NCBI GenBank assembly: GCA_037176725.1 | Contig: JAZBRS010000049.1 | Coordinates: 39,486,001-39,550,000 of the forward strand | DNA: 64,000 nucleotides | Direction of reading: 5' to 3' | Origin: Posidonia oceanica | Lineage: Eukaryota; Streptophyta; Magnoliopsida; Alismatales; Posidoniaceae | Part shown: positions 34,003 through 44,984 of the stretch, piece by piece | Numbering within the stretch: the first letter of the stretch is position 1 | Layout: each line of letters opens with the position of its first letter | Position numbers and translations under genes: made by a program | The notes under the pieces: generated by a model | The model's input: only the letters and a program-made list of their open reading frames with translations | Told to the model about the DNA's origin: nothing | Databases searched by the model: none

Positions 34003-35145
34003 TCAAGGGTAGTACCTTTTGAGATGTAGTGCATTCCAAGGGTATTCAAGCCTAGTGCCATTCTCTTTAGCCAAACAATAGGCATTGCCCGGATATGCCT
34101 CAACCACCAAGTATGGTCCTTCCCAATTTGGTCTCAGTTTTCCATGCTTGCGAGGAAGGATTTCTTTAAGCACCCATTCACCAATATTGAATTTACATTC
34201 AATTACTTTCTTCTTATATGCTCTTGCAAGTCGTTCTTGGTAGAGGTGTGCATGCTCAGCTGCTTGCAACCGCTTCTCATCTAGCAAATCCAACTATAGA
34301 CTTAATAATTGCCTCTTATCCTCGGCAGTTATCTCATTGTCGAGTTGTATCCTGGATGAGGGGACCATGACCTCAAATGGGACTACCGTCTCCATACCAT
34401 AAGTAAGCGCAAACGGGGTTTGACCTGTAGGCGTTCTTATGGAGGTTCGATAGGCCCACAAGGTATTAATTAGCTTATCTGTCCAGTCATGTCCCTTGGC
34501 TCCTACCATTTTCTTAAGGATTCAGATTAATGTTTTATTAGTAGCATCAGCTTGCCCATTACCTTGGGGGTAATATGGCGATGAATGATGCAAATCGATC
34601 TTAAACTTCTTATAGAACTTTTTGAAGTCTTGGGATACGAAGATTGCGCCATTGTCTGCTACCAATTTCTTTGGGATCCCGAACCTTGAGATGATATTCT
34701 TCCGCACGAACTTGTAAAGATTTGAAGCTTTGATTTCAGTGAACGCTTCCGCTTCAGCCCATTTGGTGAAGTATTCAGTGGTTGTGAGGATGAACCTATT
34801 ATGCTTTTCCGTGTCGAATGGTCCGACGACATCAAATGCCCACATAGAGAAGGGCCACACTGCTTGAGTCAGATTCAACTCTGATGCTGGTGCATGTATT
34901 CTCTCTGCATGGATCTAGCACTGCTTGCACCTTCTCACTTTTTTTGCGCAATCTGCCTCCATTGTGGGCCAGTAGTATCCTCTACGCAATATCATTTTTG
35001 CCATGAATTGAGTACTGATGTGTCCTCCACATATGCCTTCATGCATTTCTCCGATGATAACTTCAACCTCCTCTTAAGTGACACAGCGCAGTTTTATTCC
35101 GTTGAAAGACCTTTTGAAAAGGACCCCGGCACTCATGAAGTATCA
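34003..35145 (-). pseudogene. X-A integrase, decayed
   Basis: The minus strand encodes a degraded HHCC zinc-binding segment (about 34900-35100, broken by stops). The catalytic core follows: AFDVVGPF (first Asp, near 34825), VADNGAIF (second Asp, near 34655), and YYPQGNGQADATNK. The third catalytic residue is encoded at 34546-34548 as Asp, whereas X-B has Glu (63683-63685). The C-terminal part has LPRKHGKLRPNWEGPYLV and ends RYYP at 34003. In-frame stops at about 34520 and 34294 split the core. Integrase would insert the cDNA in the nucleus. Confidence 0.88.
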
Positions 35146-35800
35146 TGTAGCCATCCTCCGGACTGCCACCTTGTCTTGTGAAGTTGCGTAGTCGGGGAAG
35201 ATCTCGTCTTGAATGTAGTTTTGGATGTCAAAGAACCATGGGTTCCCGTCATCCTCTATGTTGTAGCAAACTTCAAACATGCCTACTCTTGGTTCCCCAA
35301 CTTTTTGTCTAAGCTCCATGGCCCATGGCTCAGTTGAGTCAATGGTAGGTGTCCCGTGTTGTTGAACCATTATTGTTTGCTCTTGGATATTGATGGGGAA
35401 CTCGATTGAGGAAGCCAGCGAAGCGAGAGCATCCGCTAGTAGGTTATGACTCCGGAGGGTGTGGACGTACACCACTTGTTGAAACCGTGCCAATAGGAGG
35501 CGTGCAATGCCCTTGTATTCTTCTAGCCTTGGATTGAGGGTTTTATATTTGTTCAGAATTTGTCCTAGAACCAATTGGGAGTCTCCGATGAGTTTCAACT
35601 GCTTTGCCCCTAGCTCTAGTGCTAGGTGTAGTCCGAGGATCAAGGCATCGTATTCTGCGACATTATTGGTATTTACGGTGAAGTTCACTGTACAGCTCGG
35701 GGAATGAGAACTCCTTCTGGAGTGAGAAGTGCTACTCCGACGCTTGCTCCTTGTCTGTTGAGTGCTCCATCAAAGTAGCGAGTCCATTGTTAAGTGGGAG
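35146..35800 (-). pseudogene. X-A archaeal-type RNase H (aRH), decayed
   Basis: It lies between the RT-linked RNase H and integrase. The motifs visible in order are YFDGA (first acidic residue), TNNVAEYDALILGLHLAL (Glu), LIGDSQLVLGQI (Asp), and the tail HNLLADALASLAS (Asp). A second RNase H of this type is diagnostic for the Tat lineage of plant Ty3/gypsy elements. Stops separate YFDGA from the rest (near 35690-35705), and there is one near 35800. Confidence 0.88.
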
Positions 35801-36046
35801 ACTCGGTGGCCTATATTTCCAGTATCTCCTCATCAGGGAAGTCTGTTCGGACTGGTTGATAATCTTCAATTGGGAGTTCTGCCAGGTGATCTACAATGGC
35901 CTACCCCTTGACTGCCTTCTGGGACACATATTGCAAGTCGAATTCAGTGAGGAGGAGTTGCCACCTTGCCAAACTTCCAGAGAGGGCTGGCTTCTCGAAC
36001 ATATATTTGATTGGGTCCATTTTGGCAATGTAACAGACTTTATGGG

Positions 36047-37175
36047 CTAGAAGTAGTGTCTCAACTTTTGAGATGCCCATACCAAGGCCAAGCAGTGCTT
36101 TTCTATGGCCGTATACTTCTCTTCATAACCCAGGAAAGTTCTACTCAGATAGTAGATAGCTTTTTCCTTCTTTCCATCCTCATCATATTGAGCCAACACT
36201 ACCCCTATTGATGATGCAGTGGCTGCCACATAGAGTAGCAAAGGCTTCCTTGGCACAGGTGCTGACAAGACTGGGGGAGTCATGACATATGCTTTTAGTT
36301 CATCAAAAGCTTTCTGGCATTTCTCATCCTAGGTGAATTCCCTTCCTCCCTTCAGTAACTCATAAAATGGCTTACACCGATCTGCATGCTGTGAGATGAA
36401 TCTCCTAATGAATTGTAAGCGGCCAATAAGTCCTCTGAGTTCCTTGATGTTTCGGGGCAGAGGCATTTGTGCTATTGCTCTGGCCTTCTGTGGGTCCACC
36501 TCGATCCCTCTTTTGTTGATGATGAAGCCTAGTAGCTTCCCGGTAGTTATCCCAAACATGCATTTCTTTGGGTTCATTTTCAGCTGATATTGCCTTGCTC
36601 TGCTCAGTACCCTTCTTAGCGCCTCAAAGTGTGCCTCCCTTGTTCTTGATTTGACCAAGATGTCGTCAACATACACTGCCATGCAATCGTGCATCATGTC
36701 GTGGAAGATGGCCACCATCGCTCTCTAATATGTTGCGCCGGCGTTCTTGAGACCGAATGGCATGACTACGTAGCAGTACGTTCCCCATGGTGTGATGAAC
36801 GACGTCTTCTCTTGGTCCTCCTCTGCTAGCTTGATCTGGTCGTAACTGGAGAAACCATCCATGAAAGACAGCATCTCAAATCCTGCTGTATTGTCCACTA
36901 GCAAGTCAATATTTGGCAAAGGGAAATCATCCTTGGGACAAGCGGCGTTGAGATTGCGATAGTCAATGCAAACCCGAACTTTCTCGTCCTTTTTGGCCAC
37001 TGGTACAATATTTGAGACTCAGCTGGGGTATACAACCACTCTGATGAATTTCGCTTTGTGGAGCTTGTCAATTTCTTCTTTGACTTTGAGGGCGAGTTCC
37101 GGCTTTAGTCGCCTCCGCTTCTGCTTGATGGGCTTGGCTCCAGAGTTTAGTGGAAGCAGGTGTTCCACTAGGGCT
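36047..37175 (-). pseudogene. X-A reverse transcriptase and RNase H, decayed
   Basis: The RT motifs are in order: KQKRRRLKPEL, VPVAKKDEKVRVCIDYRNLN, DDFPLPNIDLLVDNTAG, FMDGFSSYDQIK, TPWGTYCYVVMPFGLKNAGATY, and AVYVDDILVKS (catalytic YVDD, near 36670). The LGFIINKRGIEVDP motif follows, then RNase H (LLLYVAATASSIGVVLAQ, EKYTAIEKHCLALVWA). In the first RNase H position the usual DAS/VAAT motif reads VAAT without Asp. Stops: TGA for Trp near 37019, TAG for Gln at about 36727, and stops near 36328 and 36046. The rest of the frame is open and well preserved. Confidence 0.9.
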
Positions 37176-38591
37176 AAGTGCAGTCCAGGCATATCCTTGT
37201 ATTTGAAAGCTAGCACATCCACAAATTCTTGCAAGATTTGGACCATTTCCTCCTGCTCTTCTGGGCTCAGGCTTGCACTTATGAGTACTGGTTTTGGCTC
37301 TTCGGTGGTTCCCAGGTTGACCTCCACGGGTTCCTCCTCAGCTGCCTTGGTTTGCTCGTCATATTTATCCATGAGGTGCTTAAGGAGGTCTGAGTTGGCC
37401 TCTTGATCTTCTTCCTCATCACAGCAGCTAACCCGTTCATATGCTTCTATTCCTGCATGCTTCCCAAACCGATCAAACTCTTCTACCAGGAAGACCATGT
37501 TAGCAATAGCTAGCTTCTGAGGCAATGCCTCCGTGTATTGACACACGCGCACAGTTTTGGAAGCGGTGGTCGAAGTTGACCGCGAGCTGCTAGAACTAAC
37601 ATGGTGATCCTCTCCCTTATTGAAAGTAGAAAGTAAATTACTTTTATTCCTAGGAAATGAAAACAATGCAGAATTAAATAAAATTTTATTTACAGCATCT
37701 AGGGGGATGCCCCTAGAGTTACCTCCATCAGTAGAGGTAGGCGCCTCTCTAGGTGGGCTCGTCAGGATTGACGTTCCCATCATCTTCGAGAAGCTCATAG
37801 TCGGCCCCTGGATCGGGGTCAACTTCAGGTCTCTAAGGTTGCAGCCCTTCAGAGAGATCAGCCGTAAGGCGGTGAACCTTGTGTATGAGTCGTTGTGACT
37901 TGCGTAGAATTTGCCCCGGCCTTTGCTCCAAGGAGGAAGAGATATCCGGAGCTGGACGAGGCAGAGGCCTGGAAGCGGTAGTGCTGGAAGAAGAGGGAGA
38001 AGCAGAAAGAGGCGGCCGATCTGGAGGTTCAGGGGCCGCGGCACCGGAAGAAGAGGGCGAAGAAGAAAGAGGCGGCCGATCCAGAGGTTCGGGGGCTGCG
38101 GCGCCGGAAGAAGAGGGCGAAGAAGAAAGAGGTGGTCGTTCCGGAGGTTCAGGGGCCGGTGCACCTAACAATGGTGGCGGTGATGTTGCAGTCTGACCAT
38201 CGTGAGCTTTCGCTGGCAACTCTTTTGCAGTCTGACCTTCATGAGGTTTTGCTACGACAGTCCGGCCTTCATGTGGCTTTGCTGTCAACTCCCTTGCAGT
38301 CTGACCTTCGTGAGGTTTTGCTGGTAATTCACGTGTTTGGAATAAGCCAGAATTGTTTACGTCGGCTGTGTCCTCTGCACTTTGGAGAGTGTGTTTGGTT
38401 GATTGCGCCAAAATAATATTTGCTAGGGGGGATGAATTCGGATCGAATATCCCTACACTGGTAAAATGTCCTTGTAGATTCCACTGTAATGGTCGTCCAT
38501 CGGGGAACTGGTCGAAATCGAGTCCTCCCCTTCCTTCTCTGTCGCAAGCCTTCACTGGCTCCTTCATTCCCTTTCCTTCTGGGCCTAAGCC
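37176..38591 (-). pseudogene. X-A linker between protease and RT: G-patch tail, Pro-rich repeats, frame change
   Basis: After the protease frame, a G-patch motif spans about 38640-38508 (GWEIMRRIGYKK..GLGPEGKGMKEP..RGGLDF), interrupted by TAG at 38592-38594. Next come KPHEGQTA repeats, then three ~60-bp repeats encoding PEPPDRPPLSSSPSSSGAA (37980-38165), then acidic sequence ending about 37752. RT resumes in another frame (EEFDRFGKHAG..., 37490 leftwards). Between them is a GT-AG candidate intron, with donor at 37722 and acceptor at 37650 or 37587; either choice restores frame. G-patch and Pro-rich linkers are seen in other Tat elements. Confidence 0.65.
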
Positions 38592-41003
38592 CTAGCTTTT
38601 CTTGTAGCCAATTCTTCTCATGATTTCCCACCCTACATTCATGGATGGTCCTTTGTTTTTGGAGGGTTCCCTCTTTTTGTGAAATAGGCTGGGCCTGGCC
38701 CACTTGTCCCTCAGCTTGACCATAGATACTACATTCTTGCCTTTTTCGGCCCGGGTCAGCTTTTCTCGCACTCTGAACTGGTGGGGTAGGTATATCACAT
38801 TTGCCTCTGCTTCTTGGCCTAGTATGTCTCCTGCTATCTTGATGATTTTCCCATCGTGTGGGAATTTCAGGCATTGGTGCCGAGGAGATGATACTCCTTT
38901 TAGACTGTCCAGCCACTGTCTCCCCAGGATGATCTGATATGGGACATTGACGTCTATGACGATTAGTTGGGTTAGAACCTGAGCTGGTCCTATCCCTATC
39001 TTTGTGGTCCACTTGCCGTGCGCTTTTCTTTTGCTGTCATCATACCTGGCAATCGTCATGTCAATGTGGGTTAAGGAGGCCTCATTCACGCCCAAGGCTC
39101 GTATTGTATTCAGCGAGCATATGTTCATTGATGCACCAGTATCTATGAGCACTTCAGAAATTAAGTGATTGTTTATAGAAATGGTTACGTTCAATGGAGC
39201 TTTTCTCCTTTCTATTGGTGCCAACTCGCTATCAGCAAACGTAATGATTGGTTCTACAAAGGCTGCTGCAGCTATGATATGGAGTTCCTCCACTAGCATG
39301 TCCGGGGCAACTTGGGCCTTCTCTAGCGCTTCTAGCAGAGCTTTCCGGTGTTCATTGGAGTTGTTTATGTGGTCATAGATCGAGATCCTGGCCTGCGTCT
39401 TCTTTAATTGCTCTAGGATGTCATATTCTGCTGACACGGGTCCTACTTCAGATCTAACCGGCTCTACTTGCTCTGCTGGTGGCATGATTCGATTTGACAG
39501 CGTCCCTCCTCTGGTGATGGGTGCAGCAGCCTCATTTCCTTTAGATGCTCCCTTCTTGAGCGGCCAGGTGAAGATGGACTTCTTCCGAATAGAACCGCCA
39601 AGCTCTAGTGGCTTTGTGGTCCTAGCTCGCTGCTCTGTTGGTACTCGAAAGATTAGGGATGATGAAGTAGTAGTGCTCCGAAGTACTGAAGTGCTGAGGG
39701 CCGGCAATTGACTTGATGGTGGTCTTGCAGCTCTAAAGATTGGGGAGATTGGTGGGGACAGCAACTTGGGCTCCCATAGTGGTGATTTTCGCCATGGCAG
39801 ACGTTGTAACTCCTCCTCCTCCCGAAGGGTTGCAATTTGTGGCTCTGGCATCTTGAATGTGCATAGAATCCCGGGTCGGTTGGCTGGAATGCTGACAACT
39901 GCTCCTTTGTATTTGAATTTTAGCAATTGATGAACTGAAGATGCTACAGCCCCGACCTCTGCTAGCCAAGACCTCCCTAGGATGAGTGGTTCCAGGACTT
40001 CCTCTTTCATAATGATGACCGAAGTGATACTAGTCAAAGGACCGACTGTGATTTCCATGGGTATTGTCCCTAGTGCCAACTTTTCTTTCTGATCAAACCC
40101 AGTGCACATAAAGGGAGTCCTATCCAGCTCGCCCTCATTTAGCCCCAAGCTCCGAAGTGTGGAGAGAGAACTGAGGCTTCGGCTTGCTCCAGTGTTGACC
40201 AATACTCCTTGCAGCACATTATCATTAATTCCCATTGTGATGACCAGTGGCAGCGCTTGCTTATGTGGGGGTGGAAGTTCTGAATCCTTGAAGACTATGT
40301 TTTCCCGTTCAAATTGCTGATTGGCTTTTTGAACTTGGCTTTCTTCCTCTATGTCTTCTTGTGGCTCCTCCACTACTGCGGTGAGGTTGAACTGGCTAAG
40401 GAGCTCCTTTACTGTTAATCCTTCATCCGCCTCACTGTCGCAACCATCATCTGAGATTATTCCCCATTGTTCAGCTCGATTATCCCAGTCCTCTTCTAGT
40501 TCAACATGGTTGTCCCAGTCTTCTGATGGATTAGGAAACTGCTCGTCCTGGAACGCCATGACTTGATGCTTGGGGAGAGGGTCGCTGTAGACTTGTTGAG
40601 ATGTCCCTGTCTGCTTTCTTTGTTTGGCTCTTTTGACCAGGACATCCCATTCAAGCACATCTGCCTCCACCATGTCATAGACTATGTCCCTGAAGGTCCA
40701 GCAGTCATTGATGTTGTGACCATGCATTCTATGGAACGGGCAGTATTTGTTCCAGTCACAATTTGGCAAATCAGGCCTAATTGGTGGGAATTCGAGCGCT
40801 TTTACTTCTTCTAGTTCTATGAACATGTCGGCCAGTGTGACTGGTAGAGGAGGGTAATGGTCTCTTTTTCCCTTTTTGCATGGCACTGGAGGGGGAACAT
40901 TATGATAATCGCTCCCATTCCCAATGTTATTGGGGGGATTTTTGTTGTTGGCTTGGCCATTTTGATTACCCCTGGTCCATTGCGGCCGGGGAGCATTCCA
41001 CAT
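38592..41003 (-). pseudogene. X-A gag C-terminus and two retropepsin-like domains
   Basis: One open frame of ~800 codons. It begins with the gag zinc-binding motif CPFHRMHGHNINDC (near 40720), continues through an acidic region, and then has two aspartic-protease-like domains. The first has LVITMGINDNVLQGVLVNTG (active-site Asp replaced by Asn, near 40195) and ILGRSWLAEVGAV. The second has VTISINNHLISEVLIDTGAS (intact DTG, near 39140) and IILGRQWLDSLKG. Spacing between them is about 350 residues. A single retropepsin is usual in Ty3/gypsy; the second domain occupies the position expected before the G-patch. This is the best preserved frame of X-A. Protease would process the polyprotein in the particle. 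Confidence 0.85.
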
Positions 41004-42461
41004 TGGGCGGATCTGTTGCTGAGGAGGTGGATTATTCCATGCCTGTTGCTATTGAGGAGGGTGGCTCTAGGCTTGCTGTTGCTGAGGAGGAGGATGGCTC
41101 CATGTTGGTTGCAGAGGAGGAGGGTGGCTCCTGGCTTGCTGCTGAGGAGGAGGGTGGCTCCAAGTTGGCTGCTGTGAAGCCAGTATAGCCCTTTCATCGA
41201 ATGGCCTAAGTGCGGGGCTCATCTTGTTGACGACTCCAGTCACTCTCTCTATCACCTGTGCTTTCCGGCTTTTCTTTGGCTCCTCCATGAATTCATGCAA
41301 GTTTTCTTTAACAGAGGCCGCTACTTCATACAAAGCCGTAACATTGGGGCAATAGGCATTCACTAGCCCCTTCTTCATTGGTCCAGTTGTGTTTGCAATG
41401 AGGGTCTGGACCACCTGTCTCTCTAGAATGGTCAGTCCTGATCTGGCTGCCATTTCGCGCCATTTGTTGGCGAATGTAACCCAGCTTTCGCCTTACTTCA
41501 TGAGCTCCTTGCTTAGGTTGTGGAAGGTTGGCTTTGGATCTATCTTGTGCTGGTACTTTGTAAGGAAGCTCTCTCTGATTTTATCAAAGCTGCTGAGGTC
41601 TTCCTTGGAGAGAGTGAGAAACCAATCCATTGGCTCTCCTTCCAGTGAGTAGAAGAACAGGTGTACCACAAGCCCCAAATCATGGAAATAGGAGACCGAC
41701 TCCATTTGGAACCGCACCAAGTGACTGAGTGGGTTGGTGGTTCCATTGAACTTGGGAGTCTTTGAGTACTTGAAACCTGGAGGTAATCTAAATGGGGGGA
41801 ACCAGCTCATGTCAAAGTTTGCCGGAGCCTAGGTATGCACTGAGCATTTTCCTCATCTCATCCAAATTTGTTATCCCGGTTGATGGGGTCGGGACGTGTG
41901 AATTGAAGGACGGATGGTTCTGCTGCTGATGGAGGTAGCTGTTGCAGAAATGTTGAGGCGTGACTTGCTCGTATTGTGGGGGAGATGCCTGGTGATAATG
42001 ATGATCCGGCCGAGGCTGATTGCCTGTCGGGGGTGGTCGGGGATGTCTCAGATAGACTCCTTCTTTTATTCGCCATGTGGCATGTAGTTATGTTCCTGAA
42101 TTAAGGGGTTGGCCCTTGAGTTATATGCTCCATTGAGCACTGTGCCCTGTCCTGGGTGTTTTGTGTCCGGTGGTGGGTTGCCATCTAGTCCCTGGTATAG
42201 ATCTTTAGGGGGATGGTCCGCAACTGGCCTTCGTTGTCCTTCACCGAGGTGGGGTGGCTGTTGGAGGTTGTTTAGACATGGCCTCGTTTGGGCTGATGTC
42301 TCTTCGTTTAAGAACTGGTACATGGCTCTGTACTGGATTGAATCCGGATCTAAGACTTCTCCGGTGATTGGGTGGTAGATGGTAGGCTCCTTTCCCGAGG
42401 TACTTGCTGAGTCTGACCTCTCTCTTTCTGGCTGATCAGCTTCGTGGATTTGATTCATCAT
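41004..42461 (-). pseudogene. X-A gag, decayed
   Basis: The likely start is MMNQIHEADQPERERS at 42461. The Tat-type capsid region is at about 41810-41170: PPGFKYSKTPKFNGTTNPLSHL, LVVHLFFYSLEGEPMDWFLTL, SFDKIRESFLTKYQHK, and KRWREMAARSGLTILERQ-like sequence. A Gln/Pro-rich stretch follows (41170-41010), built of ~30-bp repeats encoding WSHPPPQQQA. Stops or shifts occur near 42066, 41858, 41493, 41067 and 41050. It continues into the frame at 41003. Gag would form the cytoplasmic particle. Confidence 0.82.
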
Positions 42462-42506
42462 TACTGCAGCTTTTGATAATGAGAATTGGCTTCAGGGCGT
42501 AATACG

Positions 42507-42552
42507 CCTCAGTATACAGTGTATAACGTTGGACGCAAGATGTCAGGCGTTC
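42507..42552. promoter_or_regulatory. AACGTT motif pair just upstream of X-A gag
   Basis: AATACGCCTCAG, then GTATAACGTTGGACGC (42521-42536), then GGCGTTCAACGTTCCC. It is ~60-80 bp before the gag start on the minus strand. Confidence 0.5.
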
Positions 42553-42946
42553 AACGTTCCCAGTTGTATTTCCTCGAATTCTTTTCCTTTCTTTCTTTCT
42601 CAGCCTTTCACTCTCTCTTTTTTTTTTTTTTTTTGGAATTTTGCTTTTCCCTTTTTTTTGATGATTTTTCTTTTCCTCTTTTTCTTTTGCTGCTTTTTCT
42701 TTTTTTGCTTTTCTTCTTTTCCTTTTTTTTGTTTGTTTTTTTTTGAAGGATTACAAGTGCGAAGAAAGGGAAATTACAAGAATTTTAATACAGGTTCCTA
42801 AAAAAAGAATAAAAATAAACAAAGTTTCCCCTAATTGATATTGTCACTGTTTTAGGTTTTTCAAAGTCTTCCCCTGCCAAACAAATCACACAAAGGAGCT
42901 AAAGATATACAGCCACACAGAGAATGCGTGAGACGCTTAATCTACT

Positions 42947-42964
42947 GCGTACAACGTTATACGC
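42947..42964. promoter_or_regulatory. Full palindromic motif in the X-A leader
   Basis: GCGTACAACGTTATACGC, a complete GCGNNNAACGTTNNNCGC. It is followed 12 bp later by the half-site GCGGCCAACGCC. This is the clearest single copy of the dispersed motif in X-A. Confidence 0.55.
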
Positions 42965-43727
42965 AGGGATTTCAGCGGCCAACGCCCTGTTTCAAAGAAC
43001 TGCACAGCAACACTTTTAAACAGCGATTTATGATTTTAATTTTGGTTTTCGCTTTGAGATTAGTGTTTTAAACCTGCTGTAGCTCTCTGGGTTCCTTTAG
43101 GCTTAGGTATGGCTTTTCTTTTCTTTTTTTTTTGGATTTTCTAAGGCTCCTCACAAGATGGGTGAATATGATTGGTATTACCCCCTACCTCAACTCCTAA
43201 GGATGCTAGGGGGAGCCTGAATACACTTAGGTCCCCACCCTGTAGAGGTAGAGCCCAGTGTACTCGAGATTGATTGGGTCACTCACGTATGTATACACAA
43301 AAGAAATAAACAAACCACCGAAGGGGGAGGGAGGAATACAAGTTAAGGCTTGAGGTTCTAATTATCTTTCACAAAAGGCCAAGGAAGAAGGAGGGCCCCT
43401 AGTAAAAGATAATGACAATACAAGTACCTTTTCTTAGCCCCTTGCAACAGAGGTGCTTGGGACCTAGATGGTTACTTATATAACCCAAGAAATGACACAA
43501 GCAATTTAGTTCCCAATGAGGGCCATGCAAGTCATATAAGAAAGATGTGATTTTTTTTTTTTTTGTTATTTTTTTGCAAAGCACCCAAAGGAACTGAAGT
43601 TCCGGTCCCTACGGCAGAGCCGATCACCTCACACCTCAGTTCTTTGGGCTAGTTATAACAAAGAAAACTAAAAGAAATTTTAAAACAGAAGGGTATCTAT
43701 TCAGTAGTTGTTAGATGCGGATATTGC

Positions 43728-43770
43728 AGCGTCCAATGTTAGACGCGCCAGATCACGTGTATAACGTACT
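43728..43770. promoter_or_regulatory. AACGTT-type motif pair in the X-A leader
   Basis: GCGTCCAATGTTAGACGC followed by ACGTGTATAACGTACTG. Diverged copies of the same dispersed motif. Confidence 0.4.
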
Positions 43771-43987
43771 GACAGTATTTTTTCAGAAAAACAACAATTT
43801 TTACAGATCACCCCCACGCCCGAGAATCCACAGAGAAGGGGGAGGTGATTTCAGTTATTGACATGAAGAAAACAAACGAAAAGAAAGTTACGACGCCTCA
43901 AAACACTATGAGGAATTTCGTTGCTTCTTTAAATCATACGAGAAAATAAGAAATTAAACTAAACTAAAAATGTCAATAATGAAGGAG

Positions 43988-44037
43988 GAAGAAGAAAGAA
44001 GAAAGAAGAAAGAAGAAAGAAGAAAGAAGAAAGAAAG
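43988..44037. repeat. GAAGAAA microsatellite in the X-A leader
   Basis: Seven-base units AGAAGAA are repeated six to seven times, ending just before the PBS region. Confidence 0.85.
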
Positions 44038-44070
44038 GGTTACTTACCTTGCACGGGAGCACTTTTAGCT

Positions 44071-44088
44071 GTCCCACCGTGATCGCCA
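44071..44088 (-). promoter_or_regulatory. Putative primer binding site of X-A
   Basis: On the minus strand TGGCGATCACGGTGGGAC lies five bases inside the proposed LTR end. It starts TGGCGA like Arg-type Tat PBSs but differs after that; I cannot assign the tRNA from memory. Confidence 0.55.
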
Positions 44089-44901
44089 GACTATGGATAT
44101 GGGGTTTTTGTGAGCGAGGTGATGAAGATGATGACGAGATGGATGGCTTGGGGAAGAAGAAGGCTTCTTTTTGGCTCCCTTTTTTGCTCGCTCTATCTTC
44201 TCTTCCTTGAGGTCCCCCTTCTTTGTATCCGACTCTGTCACTCCACGTGTGATGGAATCGGTGTGATCGCCACTCTCGGTTCGCTTTCGTCGGCCCTCGA
44301 GACGCTTTTGGGGAGATGTAGTGTGGTTGTGGGTTCAGCTACCTTGGGACAACGCCAGCATTGCCCAAGGGTGCCCGTGTTCGGTAAGCTCTTTCTTCCT
44401 TCTTCCTCCTTGTATGACAAACGTTAGCAAAACAAAACAAACAAGACAATATAGAAATGGATCAATATGTGTAGTAAGCTATCCAGAGTTAGTAGAAATG
44501 AAAGTAAAGAAAACGTAGTGAGATACGTACCTGAGGGGTTTGATCCCTCTGGTTGCAAATGAAAGAGATGTATGCCTAGTTATAAGTATATGAACTTGAA
44601 ATAAAAATGCTTGATTATGCAACGGAATTAAACATGCAATATCAGAAATAAAAAGGAAATGAATGAAATAGAGTCTCCTTTGTCTATGCACAAGGTGCAA
44701 ACCGTGTTGGCATGAAGCTAACAACGACAAAAGGATCCTCAAGCTTCTTCTAAGACTCTCCTTCTTTCAAAAACTCTCTTCTCTTTTCAATTCTTGAGGA
44801 CCTCACTTCTCTAAGATTTTAATCTCAAGAGCATGTGAGTTCCAAAAGTTTCTTAGCTTCTTTTCTCTCTCAAAATTCCGGCCTCGAACTCAGTGGGGGT
44901 A

Positions 44902-44925
44902 CCCTTGCTTTTATAGAAGCAAGGG
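44902..44925 (-). promoter_or_regulatory. TATA box in the loop of an inverted repeat, X-A LTR promoter
   Basis: CCCTTGCTT (44902-44910) and AAGCAAGGG (44917-44925) are perfect 9-bp arms around TTATAG. On the minus strand this gives TATAAAA at 44915-44909 overlapping the loop and one arm. Position in the LTR fits the retroelement promoter. Confidence 0.65.
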
Positions 44926-44984
44926 AGGAACAAAAAAGGACACAAATGCCAAGTTAGCAGAGTATCCTGTTTCAGAAGTGTTAT

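Larger units (their letters stand above)
42462..44070 (-). other. X-A 5' leader between PBS and gag
   Basis: About 1.6 kb with no open frame carrying a known domain. It contains T-rich runs (42615-42750, 43115-43135, 43550-43575), motif arrays at 42507-42552, 42947-42964 and 43728-43770, and a GAAGAAA microsatellite at 43988-44037. Confidence 0.65.

Noticed and set aside
44110..44518. Plus-strand frames in the X-A LTR
   Set aside because: They lie within the LTR, antisense to its transcription, ~100 codons or fewer, with no similarity to a known family.
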